DNA from: Alloyangia pacifica | GTDB lineage: Bacteria; Pseudomonadota; Alphaproteobacteria; Rhodobacterales; Rhodobacteraceae | DNA: 64,000 bases | Assembly: GCF_900116195.1 (NCBI RefSeq) | Contig: NZ_FOZW01000007.1 | Span: forward strand, 275,310-339,309 | Direction: 5' to 3' | Translations under genes and position numbers: made by a program | Notes under the pieces: generated by a model | Databases searched by the model: none | The model's input: only the letters and a program-made list of their open reading frames with translations | Told to the model about the DNA's origin: nothing | Shown here: one piece after another, positions 38,694 through 50,531 of the stretch | How positions within the stretch are numbered: position 1 is the stretch's first letter | Layout: each line of letters begins with the position of its first letter

Positions 38694-39092
38694 CTAGACC
38701 GGATCGGGCCTGACGTTCTGGCTGTCAATGTATTTCCGCCCGGCCTCGAGCGCGCCGCGCACGGCGTCGGGCACGGGCAGTTGCCGGGTCTTCGCGAGCT
38801 TGATCAGCATCGGCAGGTTCATCCCGTAGAGGATGCGGCGGTTCTCGGGCTGGCAGGCCAGCAGGCTCAGGTTCGACGGCGAGCCGCCGAAGAGATCGGT
38901 GACCAGCACCACGCCGTCACCGGTGTCGACCCGGTCCGCTGCTTCGCAGATCTCCGATTGTTTCTTGCCGCGATCGTGATCGGCTTCGATCGAGATCGCC
39001 ATGATTCCGGGCTGAGCCCCGACCACATGTTCAACGGCCGAAAGGTATTCCTTTGCCAGCCCACCATGCGCCACGATCACGATGCCGATCAC
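38694..39092 (-). CDS. PTS EIIA component, mannose family (ManX-like)
   Basis: A 132-aa EIIA-Man-like protein with the active-site His in IVIVAHGGLAKEYL and the conserved TDLFGGSPSNLSL. Without EIIB/C/D partners it probably acts as a regulator rather than in transport. It overlaps rapZ upstream (ATGA) and precedes HPr. Confidence 0.92.
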   Translation of the reverse strand: MIGIVIVAHGGLAKEYLSAVEHVVGAQPGIMAISIEADHDRGKKQSEICEAADRVDTGDGVVLVTDLFGGSPSNLSLLACQPENRRILYGMNLPMLIKLAKTRQLPVPDAVRGALEAGRKYIDSQNVRPDPV

Positions 39093-40012
39093 GCCTGCGA
39101 CCTCTCGTCCAGTCCAGTTGCCACGCCCTTGGCGGCCAGGCCGCGGCGTTCGAGTTCCCGGTGCCTAGTTGACACCTGCCAGCCCTGCTCTGCAAGGGCA
39201 CGCGCGACGGTTTCGGTCACAGTGACGGAACGATGTTGTCCGCCGGTACAGCCGAAGCCGAAAGAGAGATGCGCCTTGCCCTCGTCGGTGCATGCCGGGA
39301 GGAGAAAGACGGCAAGATCGATCACCTTTTGGAGGAATGGGGCGAAGCGCGGGTCGGATTCGACATGGGTCTGCACCGGCGTGTCGAGCCCTGTGAGCGG
39401 GCGGAGCTCGGGCACCCAATGCGGGTTGTCGAGGAAGCGGCAGTCGAAGACCATGTCGAGCCCCTGTGGCAGACCCCGCTTGTAGGAAAAACTCTCGACC
39501 GAAACGGCGAGCTGCTGCGCCTGTTCGCCGGCAAACCAGATCGCGAGCTGGGCGCGCAGCTCGTGCGGGCTCATCTCGGAGGTGTCGATCAGGATGTCGG
39601 CGGCGGCACGCGCCTGCTCGAGCAGCGCCAGCTCGCGGGTGATGCCCTCGGTGTAGGCACTGTCGGGGGCGAGCGGGTGGCGGCGGCGGGTCTCGGAATA
39701 GCGCCGCGCCAGCACCGTCGGCGCGGCGTCGAGATAGAGCAGCTGCGGGCTGATCTGCGGCTGACAGGTCAGCGCGGCCTGCAGCTCCAGCAGGCCCTCG
39801 ACGGTGAAGTCTCGGTTGCGGATGTCGACGCCGAGCGCCAGCGGCCGGTCCAGCGTGGGGCCTTCGAGCAGGCGCGGGATCAGGCCCAGCGGGATATTGT
39901 CGATGGCTTCAAAACCGAAATCCTCCAGCGCGTTGATCGCGGTGGAGCGCCCGGCGCCCGAGGGGCCGGTGACCAGCACCACGTGCTGGGGTGCTTTCGG
40001 CGAGTCATCCAT
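39089..40012 (-). CDS. rapZ: RNase adapter / nucleotide-binding protein RapZ
   Basis: A 307-aa P-loop protein (YvcJ/YhbJ family). The Walker A motif is VTGPSGAGRSTAINALED; the C-terminal domain has the conserved SFGFGCTGGQHRSV motif and HRELE. In enterobacteria RapZ controls GlmZ RNA and senses UDP-GlcNAc; in alphaproteobacteria its role is less clear. The start at 40012 overlaps hprK by 8 bp. Confidence 0.94.
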   Translation of the reverse strand: MDDSPKAPQHVVLVTGPSGAGRSTAINALEDFGFEAIDNIPLGLIPRLLEGPTLDRPLALGVDIRNRDFTVEGLLELQAALTCQPQISPQLLYLDAAPTVLARRYSETRRRHPLAPDSAYTEGITRELALLEQARAAADILIDTSEMSPHELRAQLAIWFAGEQAQQLAVSVESFSYKRGLPQGLDMVFDCRFLDNPHWVPELRPLTGLDTPVQTHVESDPRFAPFLQKVIDLAVFLLPACTDEGKAHLSFGFGCTGGQHRSVTVTETVARALAEQGWQVSTRHRELERRGLAAKGVATGLDERSQA

Positions 40013-40445
40013 GCTGCGGATCCCTTGTTGCACCCTTCAGATATTGAACGAGCGCTGCGGGAAAATAGGGATGCGCGGCATTGTGAAGCAAGGGGAGATT
40101 TTGCGACTGCAGCATGATTTCTCGGCATGGCGGCATGCGGTCGGTCTCCGGCGTGTCGAGGTCGAGCACGGCGAAGACCTCGGCGCGGGGCAAGTGCTCG
40201 GCGCGCAGAAGGCCCAGTCCGCGTGCCTCGATAAGTCCGGCGAGCGGGGCAGGGGGGGTGGCCCAGAGCGTGCCGTCCTCGTGGGTCAGCACAACACGAT
40301 CATCCGCCACCAGCCGCGCGCCACGCGCCATCATCTCGAGCGCCAGCCCCGACTTTCCCGCACCGGATGCGCCGAGGATCAGCAGCGCGCGCCCCTCCAC
40401 CGCCACCGCGGTGGCGTGGAGGATCAGCGGATGCGGAGGGCTCAT
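40005..40445 (-). CDS. hprK: HPr kinase/phosphorylase (short alphaproteobacterial form)
   Basis: A 146-aa protein corresponding to the C-terminal catalytic domain only. The Walker A motif is LGASGAGKSGLAL, preceded by ILHATAVAVEGRALL. The family's N-terminal domain is absent, which is normal for alphaproteobacteria. It phosphorylates the Ser of HPr. It lies 4 bp after chvG and overlaps rapZ, so it is part of the same transcript. Confidence 0.93.
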   Translation of the reverse strand: MSPPHPLILHATAVAVEGRALLILGASGAGKSGLALEMMARGARLVADDRVVLTHEDGTLWATPPAPLAGLIEARGLGLLRAEHLPRAEVFAVLDLDTPETDRMPPCREIMLQSQNLPLLHNAAHPYFPAALVQYLKGATRDPQHG

Positions 40446-40449
40446 GGGA

Positions 40450-42168
40450 TCAGACGGGCAGGCCGACGACGAAACGCGCGCCGAGCGGCTCGGAGGTGAT
40501 GTCCGCCTCGGTCGGGCGGATGTTCTCGGCCCAGATCACCCCGCCATGCGCCTCGACGATCTGCTTCGAGATGGCGAGGCCGAGGCCGGAATTGTTGCCG
40601 AAGTCGTTCTCGGGACGCTGCGAGTAGAAGCGCTTGAAAATCTTCTGCAGCGCCTCCTCGGGGATGCCGGGGCCGGTATCCTCGACCACCACCAGCACGC
40701 GGTTGTCGCGGCGTCGGGCCCAGACACGGATCGCATCGCCGTCCTCGCAGAAGGAGATGGCGTTGGTGATCAGGTTGACGAAGACCTGCGCGAGGCGCGG
40801 CTCCAGCCCGTTGATGCGGATCGGCTTCTCGGGCAGGTCGGTGATGAACTCTATGCCCTTCTTGCGGGCGTCCTCGCCGAGGAACTGGCCAAGGTTGCCG
40901 AGCATCTCCAGCAGGTTGAACTCCTGTTCCTCTTCCTTGACCAGCTCGGAGTCGAGGCGCGAGGCGTTGGAGATGTCCGAGACCAGCCGGTCGAGGCGCC
41001 GCACGTCGTGCTCGATCACGTTGAGCAGCTTGTCGCGGTGTTCGTCCTTCTTGACGATGCGCAGGCTGCCGATCGCCGAGCGCAGGCTGGCCAGCGGGTT
41101 CTTGATCTCATGCGCCACGTCCGCGGCAAACTGCTCGTTGGCGTCGATCCGGTCGTAGAGCGCGGCGACCATGCCGCGCAGAGCACCCGAAAGACGGCCG
41201 ATCTCGTCGGGGCGGGCGGTCAGGTCGGGGATGCGGATGCGGCGCGAATTGCCCTGCGACTTGTTGCGGTCGCGGCCGATCTCGGCGGCATCGGCCAGAT
41301 CGGAAATCGGGTTGGCGATGGTCGAAGCCAGCACGAGGCTGAGGCCGATGGAGACCAGCGTCGCGATGACGAACATTTGCAGCACGCGTTCGCGCTCGGC
41401 GCTCACCGCGGAGTCGATCTCGGGCGCGGCGGCGACGAGTGCGACGCTGCCGATGATGTTGGTGCCCTGGCGGATCGGGGAAAAGGCGGTGAACAGTGTC
41501 TCGCCTGCCTCGCCGGTCCCGGCCTCGACGCGCGCCGTGGCGGGATCGCCCGCCTCGATCTGCTGGCGCAGCCGGTCTTCAAGGTCGAGCGCCGGGGGCT
41601 GCTGGAAGTAGGAGAAGAGGCCGGAAATCCCCTGCCAGAGCTGGTCGAGGAAGTTGGAGATCATCGTGTCGCGCCCGGCGGCGGGGCCGGTCGCCAGCGC
41701 GGGCGGTCCGCCCGCTTCGCCGACGAGGAAGCTGCCCGCGTCGAAGATCATCACCTTGGTGCCCCGGCGCAGCTCGAGGCTTCCGATCGTGGCGGCCACG
41801 TCGATGCCGTCTGACGAGCCGAGGCTGACCGGCACACCCTCGGGCAGCTGCATCTCGAAGACATCGGCGATCAGCTCTGCCTGGGCGAGCGTCGCATCGG
41901 CGCGCTGCAGGGCGAGCGTGTCGCGCGAGGAATTCAGCCACAGGATACCCGCAGCCAGCACGTTCAACGCGATGAGGTTGAACGTGATGATCTTGCGCGT
42001 CAGCGGGGACCGGTTGAGGGAAAAGAGGGAGCGCCGGGCACGGCTGTCCCGCAATTCCTTTTCTACGGTGCTGTCCGGGGCGATCCAGTCATCCCCGAGA
42101 ACAACATCGGCGTCCTGCCTGTCGCCCGACTCTTCGTCGCGCATCGAGATCCTTTCGGCCAAGGCCAT
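40450..42168 (-). CDS. chvG: Sensor histidine kinase ChvG
   Basis: A membrane sensor kinase of 572 aa. An acidic cytosolic N-terminus is followed by helix 1 (about residues 60-80), a periplasmic domain, helix 2 near residue 270, HAMP, the H-box VAHEIKNPLASLRSAI, and an ATPase domain with NLITNAISF, DTGPGIP and GLGLAISK. ChvG/ExoS-type kinases respond to acid and envelope stress. The start could be the second ATG (42144), which has a better-spaced AAAGGA. It is cotranscribed with chvI and the PTS genes. Confidence 0.93.
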   Translation of the reverse strand: MALAERISMRDEESGDRQDADVVLGDDWIAPDSTVEKELRDSRARRSLFSLNRSPLTRKIITFNLIALNVLAAGILWLNSSRDTLALQRADATLAQAELIADVFEMQLPEGVPVSLGSSDGIDVAATIGSLELRRGTKVMIFDAGSFLVGEAGGPPALATGPAAGRDTMISNFLDQLWQGISGLFSYFQQPPALDLEDRLRQQIEAGDPATARVEAGTGEAGETLFTAFSPIRQGTNIIGSVALVAAAPEIDSAVSAERERVLQMFVIATLVSIGLSLVLASTIANPISDLADAAEIGRDRNKSQGNSRRIRIPDLTARPDEIGRLSGALRGMVAALYDRIDANEQFAADVAHEIKNPLASLRSAIGSLRIVKKDEHRDKLLNVIEHDVRRLDRLVSDISNASRLDSELVKEEEQEFNLLEMLGNLGQFLGEDARKKGIEFITDLPEKPIRINGLEPRLAQVFVNLITNAISFCEDGDAIRVWARRRDNRVLVVVEDTGPGIPEEALQKIFKRFYSQRPENDFGNNSGLGLAISKQIVEAHGGVIWAENIRPTEADITSEPLGARFVVGLPV

Positions 42169-42171
42169 CGC

Positions 42172-42873
42172 TTACTCTTCGTTGTAACGATACCCGATGC
42201 CATAGAGCGTTTCGATGGCCGAGAAGTCCTCGTCCACGGTCCGCATCTTCTTGCGCAGGCGCTTGATGTGGCTGTCGATGGTGCGGTCGTCGACGTAGAC
42301 CTGATCGTCGTAGGCGACATCCATCAGCTGGTCGCGCGACTTCACGAAGCCGGGCCGTTGGGCGAGCGCCTGCAACAGCAGGAATTCGGTCACGGTGAGC
42401 GAGACGTCCTTGCCCTTCCAGCTGACCGCATGGCGCAGCGGGTCCATGGTGAGCGAGCCGCGGGTCATCAGCTTGGTGTCCTCGGTATCCCCAACGACTT
42501 CACCAGCCTGAGCTTCCTGACGGCGCAGGAGCGCGCGGATGCGCTCGACCAGCAGGCGCTGGCTGAACGGCTTCTTGACGTAGTCGTCCGCGCCCATGCG
42601 CAGGCCGAGAACCTCGTCGATCTCGTCGTCCTTGGACGTGAGGAAGATCACCGGCATGCGCGATTTCTGACGCACGCGCTGCAGCAGATCCATCCCGTCC
42701 ATGCGCGGCATCTTGATGTCGAAAACAGCCATGTCGGGCATCTTCTTGCTGAACGCATCCAGCGCAGACTGCCCGTCATTGTAAGTCTCGACTTCGAACC
42801 CTTCCGCCTCGAGTGTCATGGACACGGATGTCAGGATGTTCCTGTCATCGTCCACCAGGGCGATTTTAGACAT
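42172..42873 (-). CDS. chvI: Response regulator ChvI
   Basis: An OmpR-family regulator of 233 aa. The receiver domain has acidic residues at ALVDDD, the phospho-acceptor Asp in [12 protein letters not shown], a Thr/Ser switch in FLTSKD and Lys in VKKPFS. The C-terminal winged helix includes [17 protein letters not shown] and [13 protein letters not shown]. It is the first gene of the leftward operon, divergent from pckA, an arrangement conserved in Rhizobiales and Rhodobacterales. Confidence 0.95.
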   Translation of the reverse strand: MSKIALVDDDRNILTSVSMTLEAEGFEVETYNDGQSALDAFSKKMPDMAVFDIKMPRMDGMDLLQRVRQKSRMPVIFLTSKDDEIDEVLGLRMGADDYVKKPFSQRLLVERIRALLRRQEAQAGEVVGDTEDTKLMTRGSLTMDPLRHAVSWKGKDVSLTVTEFLLLQALAQRPGFVKSRDQLMDVAYDDQVYVDDRTIDSHIKRLRKKMRTVDEDFSAIETLYGIGYRYNEE

Positions 42874-43059
42874 AGCACTTCATCCTTGTACTGCTCTGTT
42901 ATGCCTTCTTTTTCCGACGAGTATGCGAAGTTTCTGATTGTTCAACAATCCCATACCGCGAATCAGTGCAGAGCTGCGACTTAATTGCAGCGCAGATTAG
43001 GTAAGGAATGGCTAAAATGTCTCACCCTGCTGGCGCAAGTTGCAGAAACGGTGACCGAT

Positions 43060-43113
43060 GGTAACGCTAGCCTTACCGGGTGCTAACGCTAAAGCCATTT
43101 TGGTTGCGCTAAC
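43060..43113. promoter_or_regulatory. Cluster of GCTAA boxes upstream of pckA
   Basis: GGTAACGCTAGCCTTACC (43060-43077) is palindromic at 16 of 18 positions. GCTAACGCTAA (43082-43092) and GCGCTAAC (43106-43113) follow. These look like degenerate LacI-type sites. They lie in the 382-bp chvI-pckA gap (42874-43255), in which I otherwise see no gene or RNA. Confidence 0.4.
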
Positions 43114-43255
43114 TGGCTGGATGACTTCTGTTCTTGGCCGTTCCCAACATGTTAAAGCCTCTGATACCGGTGGCGGGCGCTGCCGGTGGACGGCAGCCAC
43201 CATGCCGCCCCAATGACTACCGCCGCCCAGATTAGCGGCTACAGGAGCTTGGCAG

Positions 43256-44853
<1,598 letters not shown>

Positions 44854-44854
<1 letters not shown>

Positions 44855-45387
44855 TGCGCGCTTTCGCGATCCTCATGACGCTGGCCGGACCCGCTCTTGC
44901 GGGGTCCGGCCTTTCTTTTGCCGAAGCCCCCGTGGTGCTGCTCGAGCGCGGGGTGATCTGCCAGGTCACGCCCGAGGGGGCGCGTCCCGCGCCCGAGACC
45001 GAGAAGGGGGTGATCAACCTGATCTCGCCCGGACGCCGCGTCGATGTGGCGACCGAGGTGGTGCCCGCCGCGCTCGGCATCAGCTTCGGCATCCGTTTCA
45101 CGCTGGATCAGGCCGCCGACCCCATGGCGCTGCAGGTGGTCGTCACCCACCCGCCGATGGGACCGCGCGCGGTCGAGGTGGAAAGCTGGACGACCGGCGC
45201 CGCGCCGGGTGAGCCGAGTGTGAGCCTCTTCACCTTCGAATACGCCTACGAGATGGTCGAGGGCGCCTGGACCATGGCTCTGGAAGCGAATGGCGAGCGG
45301 CTGCTCGAGCAGCATTTCACCGTGGTTCCGGCCGATGCCGCCCGACCGGTGCTCGCGGCCTGCGATGGGCCGGCGCCGATGTCCTGA
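44854..45387 (+). CDS. Secreted DUF3859 protein
   Basis: A 177-aa protein with a short signal peptide (about 16 residues, MRAFAILMTLAGPALA). The mature part contains LERGVICQV, APETEKGVINLI and the VPAALGISFGIRF segment of DUF3859. One conserved Cys pair (CQV...AACDG) could form a periplasmic disulfide. The function is unknown. Translation starts on the pckA stop (TGATG). The signal-peptide codons also encode a strong terminator hairpin (44883-44919), so expression is probably well below that of pckA. Confidence 0.82.
44883..44919 (+). terminator. Terminator-like hairpin within DUF3859 5' codons
   Basis: The perfect 10-bp stem GGCCGGACCC/GGGTCCGGCC has a 9-nt loop and is followed directly by TTTCTTTT. 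It lies 29 bp after the pckA stop. Confidence 0.7.
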
Positions 45388-45828
45388 GCCGCCTGCCGTG
45401 GCGACAGGGCACACCCTAAGCGGTACTTGATGGGCATTCCGGCATCCTCAGGGTGTTTCCCAGCATTTTCTCGAGGAATCCTCGGCGAAATTGGCATCGG
45501 ATTTGTCCCGGATTGCGCACCCGTTTCACTGATTTCATCCACAGCCCGCCTTCAGGAGTCAGGCCTCTGAAAAGACTCAGAACCTTGAGTCCGGCCCCCT
45601 CGGGACTCCCCGGAGTTGCCCACAGCGGGTGAATCTGCATCTTGATTAAATAACAGATCACTCCACAACTTATTGCGTGCGTCACGAACATTTCGCTTTA
45701 CAGAAGGTGCGGGCCACAGGCACGATATATGGTAAGAGACGAGGGTTTACCCCCAACATCTCTACGAGCAGGCACCTAGCACGCGGGGCGCTGCCAAGCC
45801 CCAAAGCTACAACCATAAGAGGTGGCGC
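45388..45828. other. 441-bp gene-free region with GANTC cluster
   Basis: This is the largest gap in the window; no convincing gene or tRNA is visible. Six GANTC sites lie between 45476 and 45635 (45476, 45556, 45574, 45587, 45604, 45631). TCATCCACA (one mismatch to the DnaA box) and TTGCCCACA (two mismatches) are present, with an AT-rich stretch at about 45640-45675. It could be a cell-cycle-regulated promoter region, a replication origin element or an unrecognised RNA. Confidence 0.35.
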
Positions 45829-46329
45829 ATGGCACTGTCCGAAGACTTTCTGAGCGAAGAGCTGCACCCCATCGACATCGTCGAGACCTTGGCCGAGACC
45901 AATGACTGGGATTTCGACCGCGTTGGCGAAGACCAGATCGCCATGGCGGTCGAGGGCCAGTGGCGCACCTATTCGATCACCCTCGCATGGTCCCCCTACG
46001 ACGAGACGCTGCGGATGATCTGCAGTTTCGAGATGGAGCCGCCGAAGGACTCGCTGCCCGAGCTCTATGCCGGTCTCAACGCGGTCAACGACCAGTGCTG
46101 GGCGGGCGCCTTCTGCTACTGGGCAGAGTCCAAGCTGATGGTCTACCGCTACGGGCTCGTGCTCGCAGGCGGCCAGGTCGCCAGCCCCGAGCAGATCGAC
46201 ACGATGATTGGCGCGGCGGTGATGACCTCCGAGCGCTACTACCCGTGCTTCCAGCTGATCAACTGGGCGGGCAAGAGCGCCGAAGAGGCGCTGCAGATCG
46301 CCATGGCGGAAGCCTACGGCCGCGCCTGA
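45829..46329 (+). CDS. YbjN-domain protein
   Basis: A 166-aa soluble protein of the YbjN (type III secretion chaperone-like) fold. It begins with a helix LHPIDIVETLAE, followed by strands in WRTYSITLAWSPYDETLRMIC and a LYAGLNAVNDQCWAGAFCYW segment. Members affect motility and stress in enterobacteria; the role here is unknown. The long upstream region suggests its own promoter. Confidence 0.87.
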   Translation: MALSEDFLSEELHPIDIVETLAETNDWDFDRVGEDQIAMAVEGQWRTYSITLAWSPYDETLRMICSFEMEPPKDSLPELYAGLNAVNDQCWAGAFCYWAESKLMVYRYGLVLAGGQVASPEQIDTMIGAAVMTSERYYPCFQLINWAGKSAEEALQIAMAEAYGRA

Positions 46330-46380
46330 GCGCGGTCCTTCACCAAAGACAGCGACGGGCCGGTCGGCCCGCGCTTGCCC

Positions 46381-47481
<1,101 letters not shown>

Positions 47482-47532
47482 CTATAGTGCCGCCCTCACA
47501 AGGCGGATCCAGCAGGCGAAAGAGGCCCGGAC

Positions 47533-48024
47533 ATGACGGAACAGGTGAAGGTCGGCATCATCATGGGCAGCCAGTCGGACTGGCCCACCATGCAGGAAGC
47601 GGCGCAGATGCTCGACGAGCTGGGCGTGGCCTACGAGGTCAAGATCGTCTCGGCGCACCGCACGCCGGACCGGCTCTGGACCTACGGCAAAGAGGCCGCC
47701 GGGCGCGGCCTGCAGGTGATCATCGCCGGTGCAGGCGGCGCGGCGCACCTGCCGGGCATGATGGCGTCGAAGACCCGTGTGCCGGTGATCGGCGTGCCAG
47801 TGCAGACCAAGGCGCTCTCGGGAGTCGACAGCCTCTATTCCATCCTGCAGATGCCGCGCGGCTTTCCGGTGGCGACCATGGCGATCGGGGCTGCGGGCGC
47901 GGCCAACGCCGGGCTGATGGCTGCGGGCATCCTCGCGCTGCAGGACGAGGGGCTGGCCGAGCGTCTCGACGCCTGGCGGCAGGCACTGTCGGACTCGATC
48001 CCCGACGAACCCGTGCGGGACTGA
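47533..48024 (+). CDS. purE: N5-carboxyaminoimidazole ribonucleotide mutase
   Basis: A class I PurE of 163 aa in purine synthesis, converting N5-CAIR to CAIR. Motifs are [24 protein letters not shown] with the catalytic His, and [12 protein letters not shown]. It works with PurK, encoded 165 bp downstream. The ATG follows GGCCCGGAC without a strong ribosome site. Confidence 0.97.
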   Translation: MTEQVKVGIIMGSQSDWPTMQEAAQMLDELGVAYEVKIVSAHRTPDRLWTYGKEAAGRGLQVIIAGAGGAAHLPGMMASKTRVPVIGVPVQTKALSGVDSLYSILQMPRGFPVATMAIGAAGAANAGLMAAGILALQDEGLAERLDAWRQALSDSIPDEPVRD

Positions 48025-48189
48025 GCACCGCGGCGACACCGGATCCTGGGGGTGCCTGCGGTGCCCCCGGGGCGCGCGACCCGTGGCAAGCGCACCGCCT
48101 TCGGTGCCGCCACGGCGCAAACGGGTGTTGCAAGCGGCGCCAATCCGCAGGAAAAGCGGCCAAACGCGACCCCAGAAACGGAGACCCCC

Positions 48190-49263
48190 ATGTCTGACGC
48201 TCTTCCCCAAGGTGCAACCATCGGCATTCTCGGCGGCGGACAGCTGGGACGGATGCTCTCCGTGGCCGCCAGCCGCCTCGGCTACCGCACGCATATCTTC
48301 GAGCCGGGTGCCGAGCCGCCCGCGGGGCACGTCGCCCACGCGGTGACCACCGCCTCCTATGATGACAAGGCGGCGCTCACTCGCTTTGCCGAGTCGGTGG
48401 ACGTGGTGACCTACGAGTTCGAGAACATCCCCACCGAGGCGCTCGACACGCTGCAGGCGCTGCGACCGATCCGTCCGGGCCGCGAGGCGCTGCGCGTCAG
48501 CCAGGACCGGATGACCGAGAAGGAATTCCTGTCGGACCTCGGGTTGCGCACCGCGCCTTTCGCCGCCGTCGACAGCGAGGCGGACCTCAACAACGCGCTC
48601 GAGCTGATCGGGGCGCCGGCCATCCTCAAGACCCGCCGCTTCGGCTACGACGGCAAGGGCCAGGCGCGCATCCTGTCGAAGGACGATGCCGCCGATGCCT
48701 TCGAGGCGATGAACGGTGCCCCGGCGGTGCTCGAGGGGTTTGTCGACTTCTCTCACGAGGTCTCGGTGATCGCGGCGCGCGGCGTCGATGGCGAGGTCGC
48801 CTGCTTCGATCCCGGCGAGAACGTCCACCGCGACGGCATCCTGCGCACCACCACCGTGCCCGCCCGGCTGACCCCGGCGCACCGGCAGGACGCGATCCTG
48901 CTGGCGGGCCGCATCCTCAACGCGCTCGACTACGTCGGCGTCATGGGCGTGGAGCTCTTCGTCTGTGCTGACGGTCTGGTGGTCAACGAGATCGCGCCGC
49001 GGGTGCACAACTCGGGCCACTGGACGCAGAACGGCTGCAGCGTCGATCAGTTCGAGCAGCACATCCGCGCCGTGGCAGGGCTGCCTCTGGGCGATGGCGG
49101 GCGGCACTCGGACGTGCAGATGGAGAACCTGATCGGCGACGACATGGACCGGGTCCCCGAGCTGCTGCGCGAGGCGGACACGGCGCTGCACCTCTATGGC
49201 AAGGCCGAGGCCAAGCCGGGCCGCAAGATGGGCCACGTCAACCGCATCGTCCGCGGCGGCTGA
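48190..49263 (+). CDS. purK: N5-carboxyaminoimidazole ribonucleotide synthase
   Basis: An ATP-grasp enzyme (357 aa) that makes N5-CAIR from AIR, bicarbonate and ATP. It shows ILGGGQLGRML at the N-terminus, VVTYEFENIP, LKTRRFGYDGKGQ (ATP-binding) and NEIAPRVHNSGHWT. The ATG at 48190 fits homologues; the upstream open frame has no coding signature. Its end is 18 bp from the convergent phnM. Confidence 0.97.
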   Translation: MSDALPQGATIGILGGGQLGRMLSVAASRLGYRTHIFEPGAEPPAGHVAHAVTTASYDDKAALTRFAESVDVVTYEFENIPTEALDTLQALRPIRPGREALRVSQDRMTEKEFLSDLGLRTAPFAAVDSEADLNNALELIGAPAILKTRRFGYDGKGQARILSKDDAADAFEAMNGAPAVLEGFVDFSHEVSVIAARGVDGEVACFDPGENVHRDGILRTTTVPARLTPAHRQDAILLAGRILNALDYVGVMGVELFVCADGLVVNEIAPRVHNSGHWTQNGCSVDQFEQHIRAVAGLPLGDGGRHSDVQMENLIGDDMDRVPELLREADTALHLYGKAEAKPGRKMGHVNRIVRGG

Positions 49264-49281
49264 CCGTCGTGAAGGGGCGCT

Positions 49282-50421
49282 TCAGCCAATGAAGCGCCCG
49301 GCCACTTCGCCGCTCATGTAGGCGACAACGCCGCCGGCGATGGTGGCCACGATGCGCCGCGATGCCTGCTCGCGGATGATGAGATCGGCGCGCAGCCCGT
49401 CCTCGATCCGGCCCCGGTCCGTCAGCCCCAGGAGCTTTGCCGGCCCCTCAGACACCAGCCTCCACGCTTCGACCTCCTCCAGCAGGCCGAGTTCCACGCA
49501 GCGCCAAGCCGCGCGCGCCGGGGCGGGGTAGTGGTAGTCCGAGGCCAGCGCATCGCAGAGGCCCATCCCCACCAGCTCCAGCGCCGAGACATTGCCCGCA
49601 TGGCTCGCCCCGCGCACAACGTTTGGCGCGCCGAGCACGATGAAATCGCCGGCCTCGCGGGCCGCCTGTGCCGCCTCGACCGTCTCTGGGAATTCCGACA
49701 CCTGCGCGCCGCGCGCGCGCCATGCGGCCCGGCCCCCGGCGGTGCGGTCGTCGTGGCTGCCCATGGTCACGCCGCGCTCCGTCAGCCTCGCGCAGAGCCC
49801 GTCCAGCGCCGCCGGGACTTCGTCGCCGCGTTCGTGCAGCCCCATCATCAGCGCCAGATGCGCCTCGGGACTGCGACCGCTCTTCAGCGCCTGTCCGGTG
49901 AGCCGCGGCGGCTTGCGCCCCTCTGCGAGGCGCTGGTGCGGCAGGTGGTCGTTGAACACCACGTAGGAGATGCCCCAGCGCTCTACCGCCTCTGCCGCCC
50001 CGGCAAAGCCGTCGAGGAAATGCGTCTCGAGCCGCAGTTGCAGGCGCAGGTCGACGGTGACGGTCGGCGCGACCTCGGTGACGGCGGCAAAGACCTCCCT
50101 TGCGAACTCCGGCCCGCGCATCCCGCCTTCCCAGGACCAGAACTGCGCCAGCGCCGCCGTCGTGATTCCGCAGGCCGCCAGTTCGGCGGCGCAGGCCTGT
50201 ACCCCGGAGGCGCGCTCGCGCAGCGCCCCGCGGCGCGGTGCCATGTGACGCTCGAAGCCGTCGCCATGGGCGTCGACGATCCCCGGGAGCACTTCGAAGC
50301 CCGATAGGTCGACGGCCTTGCCGCCACCGCTTCCGATGAAGCCGCCGCTGATGGACAGCGGCGCGTCGCTCCAGCCCTCGGGGCGCAGGATGGGGGCGTT
50401 CTGAAGGGTCAGGTCGAGCAC
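49282..50421 (-). CDS. phnM: PhnM-type ribose 1-methylphosphonate triphosphate diphosphatase
   Basis: A 379-aa metal-dependent hydrolase of the C-P lyase pathway, removing diphosphate from the 5-triphosphate intermediate. Family signs are LPGIVDAHGDGFERHMAPRRG, VVFNDHLPHQR, MGSHDDRT and LASDYHYPAPARA. It stands alone: no other phn genes are within the window, so either the cluster is elsewhere or this copy has another substrate. Confidence 0.88.
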   Translation of the reverse strand: MLDLTLQNAPILRPEGWSDAPLSISGGFIGSGGGKAVDLSGFEVLPGIVDAHGDGFERHMAPRRGALRERASGVQACAAELAACGITTAALAQFWSWEGGMRGPEFAREVFAAVTEVAPTVTVDLRLQLRLETHFLDGFAGAAEAVERWGISYVVFNDHLPHQRLAEGRKPPRLTGQALKSGRSPEAHLALMMGLHERGDEVPAALDGLCARLTERGVTMGSHDDRTAGGRAAWRARGAQVSEFPETVEAAQAAREAGDFIVLGAPNVVRGASHAGNVSALELVGMGLCDALASDYHYPAPARAAWRCVELGLLEEVEAWRLVSEGPAKLLGLTDRGRIEDGLRADLIIREQASRRIVATIAGGVVAYMSGEVAGRFIG

Positions 50422-50531
50422 GGGCAGGGGCTTTCGAGCAGGGAAAATGGGGCCGGGTTGGGTCGGCGCTTGAGATACGCGCCCGCCCGACCCTATGAAA
50501 GGGGCAAAAGACCGCGCCCGAAGGGAAGCCC

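Noticed and set aside
43012..43203. A short open frame in the chvI-pckA gap
   Set aside because: It has no plausible ribosome site and overlaps the candidate operator cluster.
45416..45867. Two short minus-strand open frames in the large gap before the YbjN gene
   Set aside because: They have mixed composition, no ribosome sites and no family likeness; the region is better read as non-coding.
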